Of a stretch of DNA of 64,000 nt, positions 38,103-47,025 are shown one piece after another. The DNA lies in assembly GCF_006440735.1 (NCBI RefSeq), contig NZ_VFUA01000006.1, positions 1-64,000 on the forward strand, in the 5' to 3' direction. This stretch comes from Mesorhizobium sp. B2-7-1. Its GTDB lineage: Bacteria; Pseudomonadota; Alphaproteobacteria; Rhizobiales; Rhizobiaceae. Every line of letters starts with the position of its first letter. Within the stretch, counting starts at the first letter, position 1. The notes below the pieces were generated by a model, which ran no database searches, was not told the origin of the DNA, and worked only from the letters and a program-made list of their open reading frames with translations. The translations under genes and the position numbers were made by a program.

Positions 38103-39110
38103 ATGGCGATCACGGGCCTTGGGCCGCATGGCGAAAGAGCGGTTCCCGCCGATCAGGTCGGATTGTCGGAAGCCGACGCCGATGCCGCCCGCGGCCGGCG
38201 TTTCGCGGTCGCCGTCGTTCTGCACACCACAAAGAGCGACTGGGCAAAGGAGGAACTGGCCGGAATGGTCGCGACGCTTGGCCGCTACAGCGCCGCGGTG
38301 GTCGAGGTCATCGATTGCGCCTTCGATGTCGACAGGCAGGTTTCCGAATTGCTCCGCCTTGCCGGCGATCCGGTCGACGCGGTGGTTTCGATTCCCATTG
38401 GCAGCAGCCGGGCCGCCGATGCGCATCGCGCCATAGCCGGCGCGGGAAAAAAGCTTGTCCTGCTCGACAACGCTCCGACAGGCATGCTTCCCGGAAAAGA
38501 TTATGTCAGCGTCGTTTCCACCGACAATTTCGGTCTCGGGCAAATCAGCGCGGAACTGCTTGCGCCGCATGTGCCGCAGGGCGGCAAGGTCGGCGTTCTG
38601 GCCTATGGCGTGGATTTCTTCGCCACCCATGAGCGCGAGATCGCTTTCCGCAAATGGATGGCGGCCCGGCGCCCGGATCTTGCCGTAGTGCGCGGCAAGT
38701 TCGCCGATGTGACACAGGCGAAAACCGTGACCGCCGCCCTGCTGCAGGACAATCCCGATCTTTCCGGGCTGTTTGCCGTATGGGACGTGCCTGCAATGGG
38801 CGCCGCCGCGGCAATCCGGGAGTCCGGGAAGACAATACCGATAACCACTGTCGACCTTGGCAACGAGGTAGCGACCGACCTTGCCAATGGCGGTCTCATC
38901 AAAGGAATTGCCGCGCAATTGCCTTACGACCAGGGGAGCGCTGCCGGCGTCGCCACCATCCTTGGGCTGCTGGAACGCCGGCCTCCGCCGTGGATCGCGC
39001 TTCCCGGGCTGAGTGTGACAGCCGGCAATGTGGTGGAAGCCTATCAAGTCGTATGGCGTGCTCCGGCCCCCGCCGGCCTGCTCAGAGCTCGCAGGCTTCG
39101 AAACGACTGA
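38103..39110 (+). CDS. Signal-less ribose-type binding-protein paralogue, probably cytoplasmic
   Basis: The 335-residue product is clearly homologous to the binding protein at 34454: the stretch around DN-P-G---GKDYVSVVS-DN, then DFF-T, WDVPA and DLG--VA-----G--KG. It lacks any signal peptide; the N terminus is polar and Ala/Asp-rich. ATG 38103 is preceded by GGGGAGG. It starts 47 bp after the ROK gene, in the same direction. It may act as a cytoplasmic ligand sensor or sequestering protein for the operon, an inference from location and missing export signal. Confidence 0.8.
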   Translation: MAITGLGPHGERAVPADQVGLSEADADAARGRRFAVAVVLHTTKSDWAKEELAGMVATLGRYSAAVVEVIDCAFDVDRQVSELLRLAGDPVDAVVSIPIGSSRAADAHRAIAGAGKKLVLLDNAPTGMLPGKDYVSVVSTDNFGLGQISAELLAPHVPQGGKVGVLAYGVDFFATHEREIAFRKWMAARRPDLAVVRGKFADVTQAKTVTAALLQDNPDLSGLFAVWDVPAMGAAAAIRESGKTIPITTVDLGNEVATDLANGGLIKGIAAQLPYDQGSAAGVATILGLLERRPPPWIALPGLSVTAGNVVEAYQVVWRAPAPAGLLRARRLRND

Positions 39111-39179
39111 ACCGGCCGGGCCCAACGACCCGCCTTTGCCTTGTTTTGAGAGTCCCGTCGTTACCCGGTCTTGTCGAGG

Positions 39180-40721
39180 CTACTTGCCCGACTGCGAAAC
39201 ATTGCCCTGGACGATGCGGTCGATCACCATGGCGCAAAGCAGGATCGCGAAGCCCGCCAGAAGCCCCTGCCCAACGGCGGCGTATTGCAGCGCGTTCAGC
39301 ACGTCCTCGCCGAGGCCCTTTGCTCCGATCAGCGAAGCGATGACGACCATGGAAAGGCACATCAGGATGGTCTGGTTGATGCCGGCCATGATCGACGGCC
39401 TGGCCAGCGGCAGGTCCACCCGGGTGAGGAGAAACCATCGCGTCGCGCCATAGGCCTGCGCGGCCTCGCGGATGCTGGCTGGAACACCCTGCAGGCCTAG
39501 CGCCGTCAGGCGCACGACGGGCGGCGTGCCGAAGATCAGCGTGGCAATGATGCCCGGCGGCTTGCCGATGCCGAACAGCGCGATGACGGGGATCAGGTAA
39601 ACGAAGGCCGGCATGGTCTGCATGAAATCCAGCACCGGGCGGATGGCGGCATAGACGCGCGGCCGACGTCCGCACCAGATGCCCAGCGGAATGCCGATCG
39701 CCAGACACAGGATCGCCGCCGTGCCGAGCAGCGCGATCGTGTCGAGGCTTTTTTCCCAGAAGCCGAGCAGTGAAAGATAGGCAAGTGCCGCGCCGGTGAA
39801 GATGGCGACGCGGGGACCGGCGAGTTGCCAGGCAAGCAGCAGGACCAGCGCCATCGTCACCGGCCACGGCATGGCGGTGAGAGCATAAGCCAGGGCATCG
39901 AGGAAGCCTGACAGGCCACGCGTGATGAGGCTGAAGAACGCATCGCCCGACTGCGCGATCTGGTGCATCACCGCATCGAGCCCGGACGACAGCGACGCCT
40001 GCCAATCCCTGTTCGATGGCGCCGCCGCCAGCCAGGGCGCGGGTGCGGCGACGGCAAAACGATAGGCCGTGAGCGCAAAAATCGCGATGCAGAAAAGCGC
40101 GGCAAATGACGCAAGCAGATGGTTGCGACCGCGATGAAGGGTGCGATCCGAACGCCATCGGGTAAAACGGCGTTCAAGCATGCCGTTGGCGAGCAGCCCG
40201 CCGAGCGCGGCGCTCACGAGCAGCGTGGCAAGGCCTGTTGCAAGGAAGCGCGGACCTTGGGCGCGCGCCGCCGTCGCGGTGGCCACGGCCTGGGTCGCGG
40301 CGCGCTCAAGCGCCTTTGCCGATTTGTCGAGGCCATCGGCGTTGGCGGCGCCTGAATCCTTCGCGGCCTGCGCCTGCTTGGCTCGCTCCTGCGCCTGTTG
40401 CGTCAGACGCTCGGCGCGGCTCTGCTCCGCGGCTCCCAGATTGCCGGAGGCGCCGATGCTGATCTGCGCGACGGCCGCCATGTGGAGCAGGAGCGTTATC
40501 CAGAACAGCAGCAGCAGATTTCGCGAGGCCGCCCAGACAGGGCCCAACAGTGCTGCGGCCAGGTTGAACGACCAGGCTGTTCCGGTGGCGTTCCTGATGC
40601 TTGCAAACGCGCGGACATAGTAGTCGGAACCCTGGACCGCGAATTCGCGGGCGAGCGCGTCCTCGGACCCGGCCTGCGGCGGGATCATCCCATCGGGAGT
40701 TGGGGGCATATGCGTGTTCAC
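39180..40721 (-). CDS. Glycine betaine/proline-type ABC permease (ProW-like) with N-terminal extension
   Basis: The 513-residue protein ends in a BPD_transp_1 domain (about 300-510) with the EAAQAYGATRWFLLTRVDLPLA (EAA loop) and INQTILMCLSMVVIASLIGAKGLG motifs of ProW. Before it is an extension with two membrane helices. Between them lies an Ala/Gln-rich coiled coil of about 70 residues (QQAQERAKQAQAAKD and so on) that probably faces the periplasm. It overlaps the ATPase gene by 4 bp. Confidence 0.87.
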   Translation of the reverse strand: MNTHMPPTPDGMIPPQAGSEDALAREFAVQGSDYYVRAFASIRNATGTAWSFNLAAALLGPVWAASRNLLLLFWITLLLHMAAVAQISIGASGNLGAAEQSRAERLTQQAQERAKQAQAAKDSGAANADGLDKSAKALERAATQAVATATAARAQGPRFLATGLATLLVSAALGGLLANGMLERRFTRWRSDRTLHRGRNHLLASFAALFCIAIFALTAYRFAVAAPAPWLAAAPSNRDWQASLSSGLDAVMHQIAQSGDAFFSLITRGLSGFLDALAYALTAMPWPVTMALVLLLAWQLAGPRVAIFTGAALAYLSLLGFWEKSLDTIALLGTAAILCLAIGIPLGIWCGRRPRVYAAIRPVLDFMQTMPAFVYLIPVIALFGIGKPPGIIATLIFGTPPVVRLTALGLQGVPASIREAAQAYGATRWFLLTRVDLPLARPSIMAGINQTILMCLSMVVIASLIGAKGLGEDVLNALQYAAVGQGLLAGFAILLCAMVIDRIVQGNVSQSGK

Positions 40722-41806
40722 ACCGTGTCCCCCTTTCTCAAGCCGTTGAGGATCGACTGCCGGTCGACGATGCCGACGATGTTGCCTTTAGCGTCCTCGA
40801 CGGCCAACGGATCCGGCGACGCCGCGGCGATGTCCACGAGGGTGGACAGAAGATCCTGCTCGGCGACCCGGCGCAATTTGTGTTCCTGCGGGCCAGCCTC
40901 GGCGACGGGCCGCATGACGCGCCGCGCGGTGATGACGTTGAGGCGCGGAATATCGGCGATGAACCTGGCGACGTAGTCGTGCTTCGGCGCCGTGACCATC
41001 TCCTCCGGCGTGTCGGTCTGAATGATCACGCCGTCCTTCATGATGGCGATCCGGTCACCGATGCGGATCGCCTCGTCGAGGTCGTGGGTGATGAAGATCA
41101 CCGTCTTGCCCATCGACTTGGAAAGCGCCACGAACTCGTCCTGGAGCTGCCGCCTGATCAGCGGGTCGAGCGCGCTGAACGGCTCGTCCATCAGAAGGAT
41201 CGCGGGATCGGCCGCGAGCGCGCGCGCCAGTCCGACACGCTGCTGCATGCCGCCGGAAAGCTCCTGGCAGTAGCGGTCCCCCCAGCCGGCGAGATTGACC
41301 TTGGCGAGCGCCGCCTCGGCGACGTCGAAGCGACGCTGCTTGGTCGCGCCCTGAATTTCCAGCGGCAGCGCGACATTGTCGCGGACCGTGCGATGAGGCA
41401 GAAGCCCGAAGCTCTGGAACACCATGCCGATCTTGCGCGAACGCAGCGCGCGAAGCTCGGCTGGCGTCTTCGCCAGGATGTTCTCGCCATCGATGAAGAT
41501 TTCGCCTGCCGAAGGTTCAAGCAGGCGATTGATGTGGCGGATCAGCGTCGATTTTCCGCTGCCCGAAAGACCCATCACGCAAAAGATCTCGCCGCGGGCA
41601 ACCGAAATGTCGATGCCGGCGACGCCGACCACGCAGCCGAAGCGCTCGGCGACCTGCTGCTTGTCCAGCCCCTCGCTTCGGATCGCCGCGATGGCCTCGC
41701 GCTCGCGGATGCCAAAAACTTTCCACACCGCCTTCATGACGATGGCGGCGTCCGAACCCTTCGCGGCGTCGCGCGAAAAGGAGGCTGGAGGATGCGCTTG
41801 CATCAT
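40718..41806 (-). CDS. Glycine betaine/proline-type ABC ATPase (ProV-like)
   Basis: The 362-residue protein has Walker A GLSGSGKST (near residue 79), signature LSGGMQQRV, Walker B LLMDEPFSALD and the switch His in FITHDLDEA. The C-terminal part holds one CBS-like segment (DPLAVEDAKGNIVGIVDRQS), the usual ionic-strength sensor region of ProV/OpuA. It pairs with the permease at 39180. Confidence 0.93.
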   Translation of the reverse strand: MMQAHPPASFSRDAAKGSDAAIVMKAVWKVFGIREREAIAAIRSEGLDKQQVAERFGCVVGVAGIDISVARGEIFCVMGLSGSGKSTLIRHINRLLEPSAGEIFIDGENILAKTPAELRALRSRKIGMVFQSFGLLPHRTVRDNVALPLEIQGATKQRRFDVAEAALAKVNLAGWGDRYCQELSGGMQQRVGLARALAADPAILLMDEPFSALDPLIRRQLQDEFVALSKSMGKTVIFITHDLDEAIRIGDRIAIMKDGVIIQTDTPEEMVTAPKHDYVARFIADIPRLNVITARRVMRPVAEAGPQEHKLRRVAEQDLLSTLVDIAAASPDPLAVEDAKGNIVGIVDRQSILNGLRKGDTV

Positions 41807-41885
41807 CGCTCCCGCCTCTTATGCGCAACGGCTTCGCGCATTGTCGCCGCGAAGCCGTCACGATCAGCAGGTTTTGCCCTGTCGG

Positions 41886-42848
41886 TCAGTGGCCGAACCA
41901 CTTCGAAACCGTTTCGGGATTCGCCTTGATCCAATCCTTCGCCACCTCGTCGGCAGACTTCTTGTCCACGATGATGGAGTATGCCCATTTGCTCACATCG
42001 TCAGGCTTGAACTGCATGCGCTCGAGCGCGGCGACGAGGTCCGGCTGGCGGTCGGCCAAGGACGACGCGTAGGCGATATGAACAGTCGTCTTGGCGTACG
42101 CCGACGATATCTTGGATTTCTCGAACCATTGCGGGTCTTCGTTTGCCTGGACGACGACGAACTTGGCCGCATCATATGCCGGCTCTTCGAGGAATTTCAG
42201 CTTGTAGCGGGCGAAATTCTGGTGCGGGCCGTAGCAATATCCAACCCAGGGCTTGTCCTGCTTGGCCGCGGTGTCGAGCGTGGCGTTCGAAATCGCCTCG
42301 TCGGTCGCCTCCAGATTGAAGAAATCGGCAAAGCCGTAGTCCCGGGCGCGGACCTTTTCGATGTTGGTCGACTGCCAGCCCGGTGCTCCGATCCAAATGT
42401 TGCCCTTGCCGTCGCCGTCACGATCGAAGATCTTGGCGTTGTCGGGATTGGCCAGATCCGAGACATTCTTGATGCCGAATTTGTCGTAGGTGACCTCTGT
42501 CACGCAATAGCCCTGCTGGGCTTCGTAGCTGTTCTGCGCCAGCTTAACCGACTTCTTGTCCTTGACGTATTTGTCGACGAGACCCTGCTGGTTGGGAAGC
42601 CAGGTGTCTGGCCAGATGTCGACCTCGCCCTTGTTGCGGTCCATCGCTTCCCAGATCACCGGCACGGCGGTGGTGGTGACCGTCGATATCTGCAGGCCGA
42701 GTTCCTGCTCCGCCGCAGCCTTGATGACATTCATCACCGCCGTGGCGGTCGCGTAGTTTGGATCTGGCATCGTGACGTCGGCCGAGAAAGCCGATGTCAT
42801 CGAGCCGGCAAACGCCATGGCCGATAGTCCGAGAAGATAAGGTTTCAT
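41886..42848 (-). CDS. Glycine betaine/proline-type periplasmic binding protein (ProX-like)
   Basis: The 320-residue protein has a signal peptide (cleavage near AFSA, residue 22) and an OpuAC fold, with VIWEAMDRNKGEVDIWPDTW and KPWVGYCYGPHQNFARY, rich in Trp and Tyr that can cage a quaternary amine. It is the first gene of the importer operon ProX-ProV-ProW. Confidence 0.9.
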   Translation of the reverse strand: MKPYLLGLSAMAFAGSMTSAFSADVTMPDPNYATATAVMNVIKAAAEQELGLQISTVTTTAVPVIWEAMDRNKGEVDIWPDTWLPNQQGLVDKYVKDKKSVKLAQNSYEAQQGYCVTEVTYDKFGIKNVSDLANPDNAKIFDRDGDGKGNIWIGAPGWQSTNIEKVRARDYGFADFFNLEATDEAISNATLDTAAKQDKPWVGYCYGPHQNFARYKLKFLEEPAYDAAKFVVVQANEDPQWFEKSKISSAYAKTTVHIAYASSLADRQPDLVAALERMQFKPDDVSKWAYSIIVDKKSADEVAKDWIKANPETVSKWFGH

Positions 42849-42988
42849 TCGGGTTCCCCAATCCTGGTGTCTTTGTTGATCTTGGCGTCAGGTTAGCGAA
42901 ACGGGCAGGCAATCCATCCCCTATTCTTCTGCATTAGCAAAAACGATGACTCGCATAAGGCCTTGACGCGCAACGTGCTTTTCAACGC

Positions 42989-44548
42989 TCAGAAATAATC
43001 CTGGTCGGGCATGCTCTCCTTGCGCCTGGCGATAAAGGCCCGCAGTTCTTCGTCGATCGCCGGGTCGAGGCCGGGGTCCGCATAGTCGCTGAGAAGCTTC
43101 TTCCACTGGCGATTGGCGCGCTGGGCGGCGTCCAGGCCGCCCTCGGATTTCCACTGCTCGAACGAATTGTTGTCGCTGATCGTCGAGCGGTAGAAGGCCG
43201 ACAGGAAGTTCGACTGCGTATGGGCGCTGCCGAGGAAATGCGACCCCGGCCCGACTTCCTCGATGGCTTCCATCGCCTGCGCGTTCACCGACAGGTCGAT
43301 GCCCTCGAACAGGCTCATCACCTTGCCGCAAAGATCGGCGTCGATGATGGTCTTCTCGAAGCCGGTGACGAGCCCTCCCTCCAGCCATCCGGTCGCGTGG
43401 TTGATGACGTTGGCGCCGGCGAGGAGCGACATCAGCAGGCCCCAGGTCCCTTCCTGCTCCGCCTGCGCGTCGGGCAGCTTGGATGCCGAGAGCGTGCCGA
43501 CGGTGTGGAACGGAACGCCGACCCTTCGTGCCAGCTGACCCGCCGCCAGAACCATCTTTGCCGCTTCCGGCGTGCCGAAGGTCGGCGCACCGCTTTGCAT
43601 CGAGATGGTGCTGGCGAAGCTTCCCATCAGGCAAGGCGCTCCGGGATTGATGAGCTGGACGAGCGAAAGGCACGCGAGCGCTTCCGCCAAGACCTGCGCC
43701 AGCGTGCCGGCGACGGTGCAGGGGCTCATCGCACCGGCGAGCGTCCATGGGGTGCAGGCGACCGGCTGGTTGTTGCGCGCATAGACCTTGAGCGATCCCG
43801 ACATGTTGGCGTCGAGCACGAGCGGAGCGTTGGTGTTGGAGACGTTGTAGAGCACGGCGTTCTCTGCGACGAACGCCTCGCCGAAGACGATCTTGGCGAT
43901 GTCGACCGCGTCCTGCGCCCGCATGGAGCCGATGAACGCTCCCATGAAAGGGCGGTCGGAGTAGCGCACATGCGTGTAGAGCATGTCGAGGTGGCGCTTG
44001 TTCGCCGGAAGGTCGACCGGTTCGCACACCACGCCACCGGAATGATGCAGGTAAGGGATCATCTGGTGGATCCGCACCAGGTCGCGGAAATCGTTCAGCG
44101 TCGCATAGCGACGGCCCCGGTCGAGATCGTGCACGAAGGGCGGGCCCCAGGACGGGCAAAGCACCGTGTTGTCGCCGCCGATCACGACGGTGTTGGCCGG
44201 GTTGCGGGCATGCTGCTTGAATTGCCGCGGCGCCGTCGCCTGGACCAGCTTGCGGCACATGCCGGGCTCGAAGCGGACACGCGTCCCCTTCACATCGGCT
44301 CCGGCGTCGCGGAAAAGACCGAGGATTTCCGGATCGTCATGGAATTCCATGCCGATCTCCTTGAGCAGGCGGTCGGCATTGGCCTCGATCAGGCTTAGCC
44401 CCTCCTCGTCGAGGATGTTGAACGTGCCGATCCTGCGGCTGATATAGGGACGGCGCGGTGCTGGCGCGCCGCGTTGTACGAGACGCGCGGCGCGGCCACG
44501 CGAGCGCGCCGGGGATGCTGCCTCGCCAGGTGTGACGACATCTTCCAT
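42989..44548 (-). CDS. MttB-like trimethylamine/betaine methyltransferase (non-pyrrolysine)
   Basis: The 519-residue product is of the MttB/trimethylamine methyltransferase family: PYISRRIGTFNILDEEGLS, RKLVQATAPRQFKQHARNP, QRPFMGAFIGSM-like and AGANVINHATGWLEGGL. The frame has no internal amber codon, so it is the non-pyrrolysine type. Relatives demethylate glycine betaine or similar amines and hand the methyl to a corrinoid protein. No corrinoid protein gene is seen in this window. It lies next to the ProXWV importer and the dehydrogenase fusions. Confidence 0.85.
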   Translation of the reverse strand: MEDVVTPGEAASPARSRGRAARLVQRGAPAPRRPYISRRIGTFNILDEEGLSLIEANADRLLKEIGMEFHDDPEILGLFRDAGADVKGTRVRFEPGMCRKLVQATAPRQFKQHARNPANTVVIGGDNTVLCPSWGPPFVHDLDRGRRYATLNDFRDLVRIHQMIPYLHHSGGVVCEPVDLPANKRHLDMLYTHVRYSDRPFMGAFIGSMRAQDAVDIAKIVFGEAFVAENAVLYNVSNTNAPLVLDANMSGSLKVYARNNQPVACTPWTLAGAMSPCTVAGTLAQVLAEALACLSLVQLINPGAPCLMGSFASTISMQSGAPTFGTPEAAKMVLAAGQLARRVGVPFHTVGTLSASKLPDAQAEQEGTWGLLMSLLAGANVINHATGWLEGGLVTGFEKTIIDADLCGKVMSLFEGIDLSVNAQAMEAIEEVGPGSHFLGSAHTQSNFLSAFYRSTISDNNSFEQWKSEGGLDAAQRANRQWKKLLSDYADPGLDPAIDEELRAFIARRKESMPDQDYF

Positions 44549-44565
44549 GGTGTGCCTCCAGACGT

Positions 44566-47025
44566 TCAGATGGATGCCGCGGACTGCAAATGGTCCAGCC
44601 CACGCAACCGCAGATTTCGTGGATCGTAGGGAGCTTCCCGCAGCTCGCGCGCCGCGCGTTCATTGCCCAGGATCGAGACGCCGAACTCAAGTTCGGGCAC
44701 CCCCGGCCTAAGATAGGCAAGCGCCAGCACCTTGCTGGTACGGAAGCCGTAGCCGCCGCTGGTGATGACGCCGACCGGCCGGCCCTCGTGCAGGACGGCA
44801 TGACTGTAGAACGGGAGCCGTTCGCCATCGTCCTCGATCTCCAGCAGCGCCATCCGCCAAGGGTGCGCCTTCTGCCGTTCGAGCATCGCCTCGCGGCCGA
44901 CGAAGGAACGCCCGTCCGCCTTGACCAGGGCGCCCAGTCCGGCCTCGAGCGGCGTACGCTCGGTCGTGAAGTCCGCGCCCCAGCCGCGATAGCCCTTCTC
45001 CAGCCGCATGAAGTTCAAGGCATAGACGCCGAAGGGGCGCAGGCCGTGCTTGGCGCCGGCCTTGCCGATGGTCTCGTAAAGCCGGCGGAACTGCGCGAGC
45101 TGGACATGCAGCTCCCAACCCGGCTCGCCGGCGTAGGACACACGAAGCGCGGTCACCTTGATGCCGGCGATCCTGATCGTCTGCGCCGACAGCCAAGGGA
45201 AGGCCGCGTTCGAGAAATCGACCTCGCTGACCGCCTGCAGAATCTCGGCGGCGTTCGGTCCCATGACGCCCAGCACACCACGCCTCTCGGTGATGTTCTC
45301 GATGACGACACCGGCAAAAGTGGCCGACCGGGCGCGAAGCAGGTCTTCGTCATGCCGTTCGGCCAGCGCCGCGCTGGTCAGGTAGAAACGGTGCTGCTCG
45401 AGCCGCGTGACCGTGAACTCGGACGCGACACCGCCCCGCTCTGTGAGAACGTGGATGAGACCGATGCGGCCGAGGCGCGATGGCGGCGTGTTGGCGCCCA
45501 GGGAAGCCATGAAGGCTTCGGCGTCCGGCCCGCTCACCTCGAATTTCGAGAAGGCCGAAAGGTCGATGACGCCGGCGCTGTCGCGGACCGCGAGGCATTC
45601 CCCTTTTACCGCGCCGAGCCAGCCCGGGCGTTTGAAGGTCAGCTCCGGGTTACGGTCGATGCTGCCGGTCGCGAACCAGTTGGGCCGCTCCCAGCCATAG
45701 GCAGCGCCCAGCACCGCGCCTTGCGACAACTGGATATCGAGCGCCGGTGTGGTCCGGCGCGGGCGCGCCGCCTCGCGTTCCTCGTAAGGGTAGTGGACGC
45801 CGAATTGCAGGCCGAAGCATTCGACCGCCTTGTCGACGCGATAGTCGCGGTCGGCATAGTTGCCGAACCGCCGCGGATCGATGGCCAGCGCATCGCGCGG
45901 CGGCTCGCCGTCGACGATCCAGTCGGCGAGGAAGGCGCCGGCGCCGCCGCCTTCCATCACGCCCATGCTGGATCCCGTCAGAAGCCAGCCATTCGGGAGG
46001 CCGAAAGCCGGTCCCACGAGCGGATTGGCATCCGGCGTGAAGGTGATCGGGCCATTGACCACGGTCTTGATGCCGGCGTTGGCGAGCGCCGGCACACGTT
46101 CCATCGCCAGCGCGATGATATGCTCGACGCGGTCGAGATCGGGCGGCAGCAGCTCCATGCCGAACTCGGGCGGCACGCCGTCGATCGCCCACGGATGAGC
46201 CGCCTTCTCGTAGGGCCCGACGATGTAGCCATCCCGCTCCTGCCGCAGGTACCAGCTTTCCTCCGGATCGCGGATGATCGGCAGTTCCTTTTCGCCGGCC
46301 GCGATGCGCGCGGCAATTTCAGGCACGGTATCGGTGACGACATATTGATGCAGCATCGGCACGACAGGCAGGTCGATGCCCATCATCGTGCCGACCTCGC
46401 GGCACCAGGTGCCGGCAGCGTTCACCACGTGCTCGGCCGTGATATCGCCTTGCGCGGTACGGACCAGCCATTCGCCCGAAGCCGTGCGCTCAATCGACAG
46501 CACCGGATTGTGCCGGACGATTTCGGCGCCGCGCGAACGCGCGCCGGCAGCCATCGCGTTGGTGGCCAAAGTCGGATCGACATGGCCGTCATGCGGCTCG
46601 TGGAAGGCGCCGAGGATGCCGTCGGTTTCGCAGAGCGGGTATATTTTCTTCAGCTCGGCCGGCGTCAGGATGTTGAAGTCATAGCCGACGAAGCGGCCAA
46701 GGCCTTGCACATGACGAAACTCGGCCATCCGCTCCGGCGAGCGCGTCACGCGCAGCGCGCCGCTTGCATGGAAGCCGGTCGGTAGCCCGGTTTCGGCGGT
46801 GAGCACCTCGCGATAGAGACGCACGGAATGGGCCCGCATCTCCATGATCGTGGCGTTGTGGGCAAAATGCGTGCAAAGCCCGGCGGCGTGCCAGGTCGAG
46901 CCCGCTGTCAGCTCCTGCCGCTCGACGAGCACGACGTCGCCCCAGCCGCGCTTGGCGAGGTGATAGAGAAGGGAAACCCCCATGGCGCCGCCGCCGATCA
47001 CGACGACGCGGGCATGCTGTCTCAT
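44566..47025 (-). CDS. FAD-dependent dehydrogenase fused to GcvT domain (dimethylglycine/sarcosine dehydrogenase-like), copy 1
   Basis: The 819-residue protein has an N-terminal DAO/FAD domain (VVVIGGGAMGVSLLYHLAKRG; the STWHAAG His is a candidate covalent flavin site as in dimethylglycine dehydrogenase) and an FAO_M-like middle. A C-terminal GcvT tetrahydrofolate-binding domain (about 430-800) follows. Such enzymes oxidise N-methyl groups and load the one-carbon unit onto THF. It overlaps the next gene by 4 bp (ATGA). Confidence 0.9.
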   Translation of the reverse strand: MRQHARVVVIGGGAMGVSLLYHLAKRGWGDVVLVERQELTAGSTWHAAGLCTHFAHNATIMEMRAHSVRLYREVLTAETGLPTGFHASGALRVTRSPERMAEFRHVQGLGRFVGYDFNILTPAELKKIYPLCETDGILGAFHEPHDGHVDPTLATNAMAAGARSRGAEIVRHNPVLSIERTASGEWLVRTAQGDITAEHVVNAAGTWCREVGTMMGIDLPVVPMLHQYVVTDTVPEIAARIAAGEKELPIIRDPEESWYLRQERDGYIVGPYEKAAHPWAIDGVPPEFGMELLPPDLDRVEHIIALAMERVPALANAGIKTVVNGPITFTPDANPLVGPAFGLPNGWLLTGSSMGVMEGGGAGAFLADWIVDGEPPRDALAIDPRRFGNYADRDYRVDKAVECFGLQFGVHYPYEEREAARPRRTTPALDIQLSQGAVLGAAYGWERPNWFATGSIDRNPELTFKRPGWLGAVKGECLAVRDSAGVIDLSAFSKFEVSGPDAEAFMASLGANTPPSRLGRIGLIHVLTERGGVASEFTVTRLEQHRFYLTSAALAERHDEDLLRARSATFAGVVIENITERRGVLGVMGPNAAEILQAVSEVDFSNAAFPWLSAQTIRIAGIKVTALRVSYAGEPGWELHVQLAQFRRLYETIGKAGAKHGLRPFGVYALNFMRLEKGYRGWGADFTTERTPLEAGLGALVKADGRSFVGREAMLERQKAHPWRMALLEIEDDGERLPFYSHAVLHEGRPVGVITSGGYGFRTSKVLALAYLRPGVPELEFGVSILGNERAARELREAPYDPRNLRLRGLDHLQSAASI

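Noticed and set aside
42849..42988. A riboswitch before the MttB or ProX genes
   Set aside because: No cobalamin or glycine riboswitch core was recognised in the 140-bp gap.
44590..46785. A 731-codon open frame on the plus strand
   Set aside because: Antisense to the FAD-GcvT fusion. No family features; composition typical of a shadow frame.
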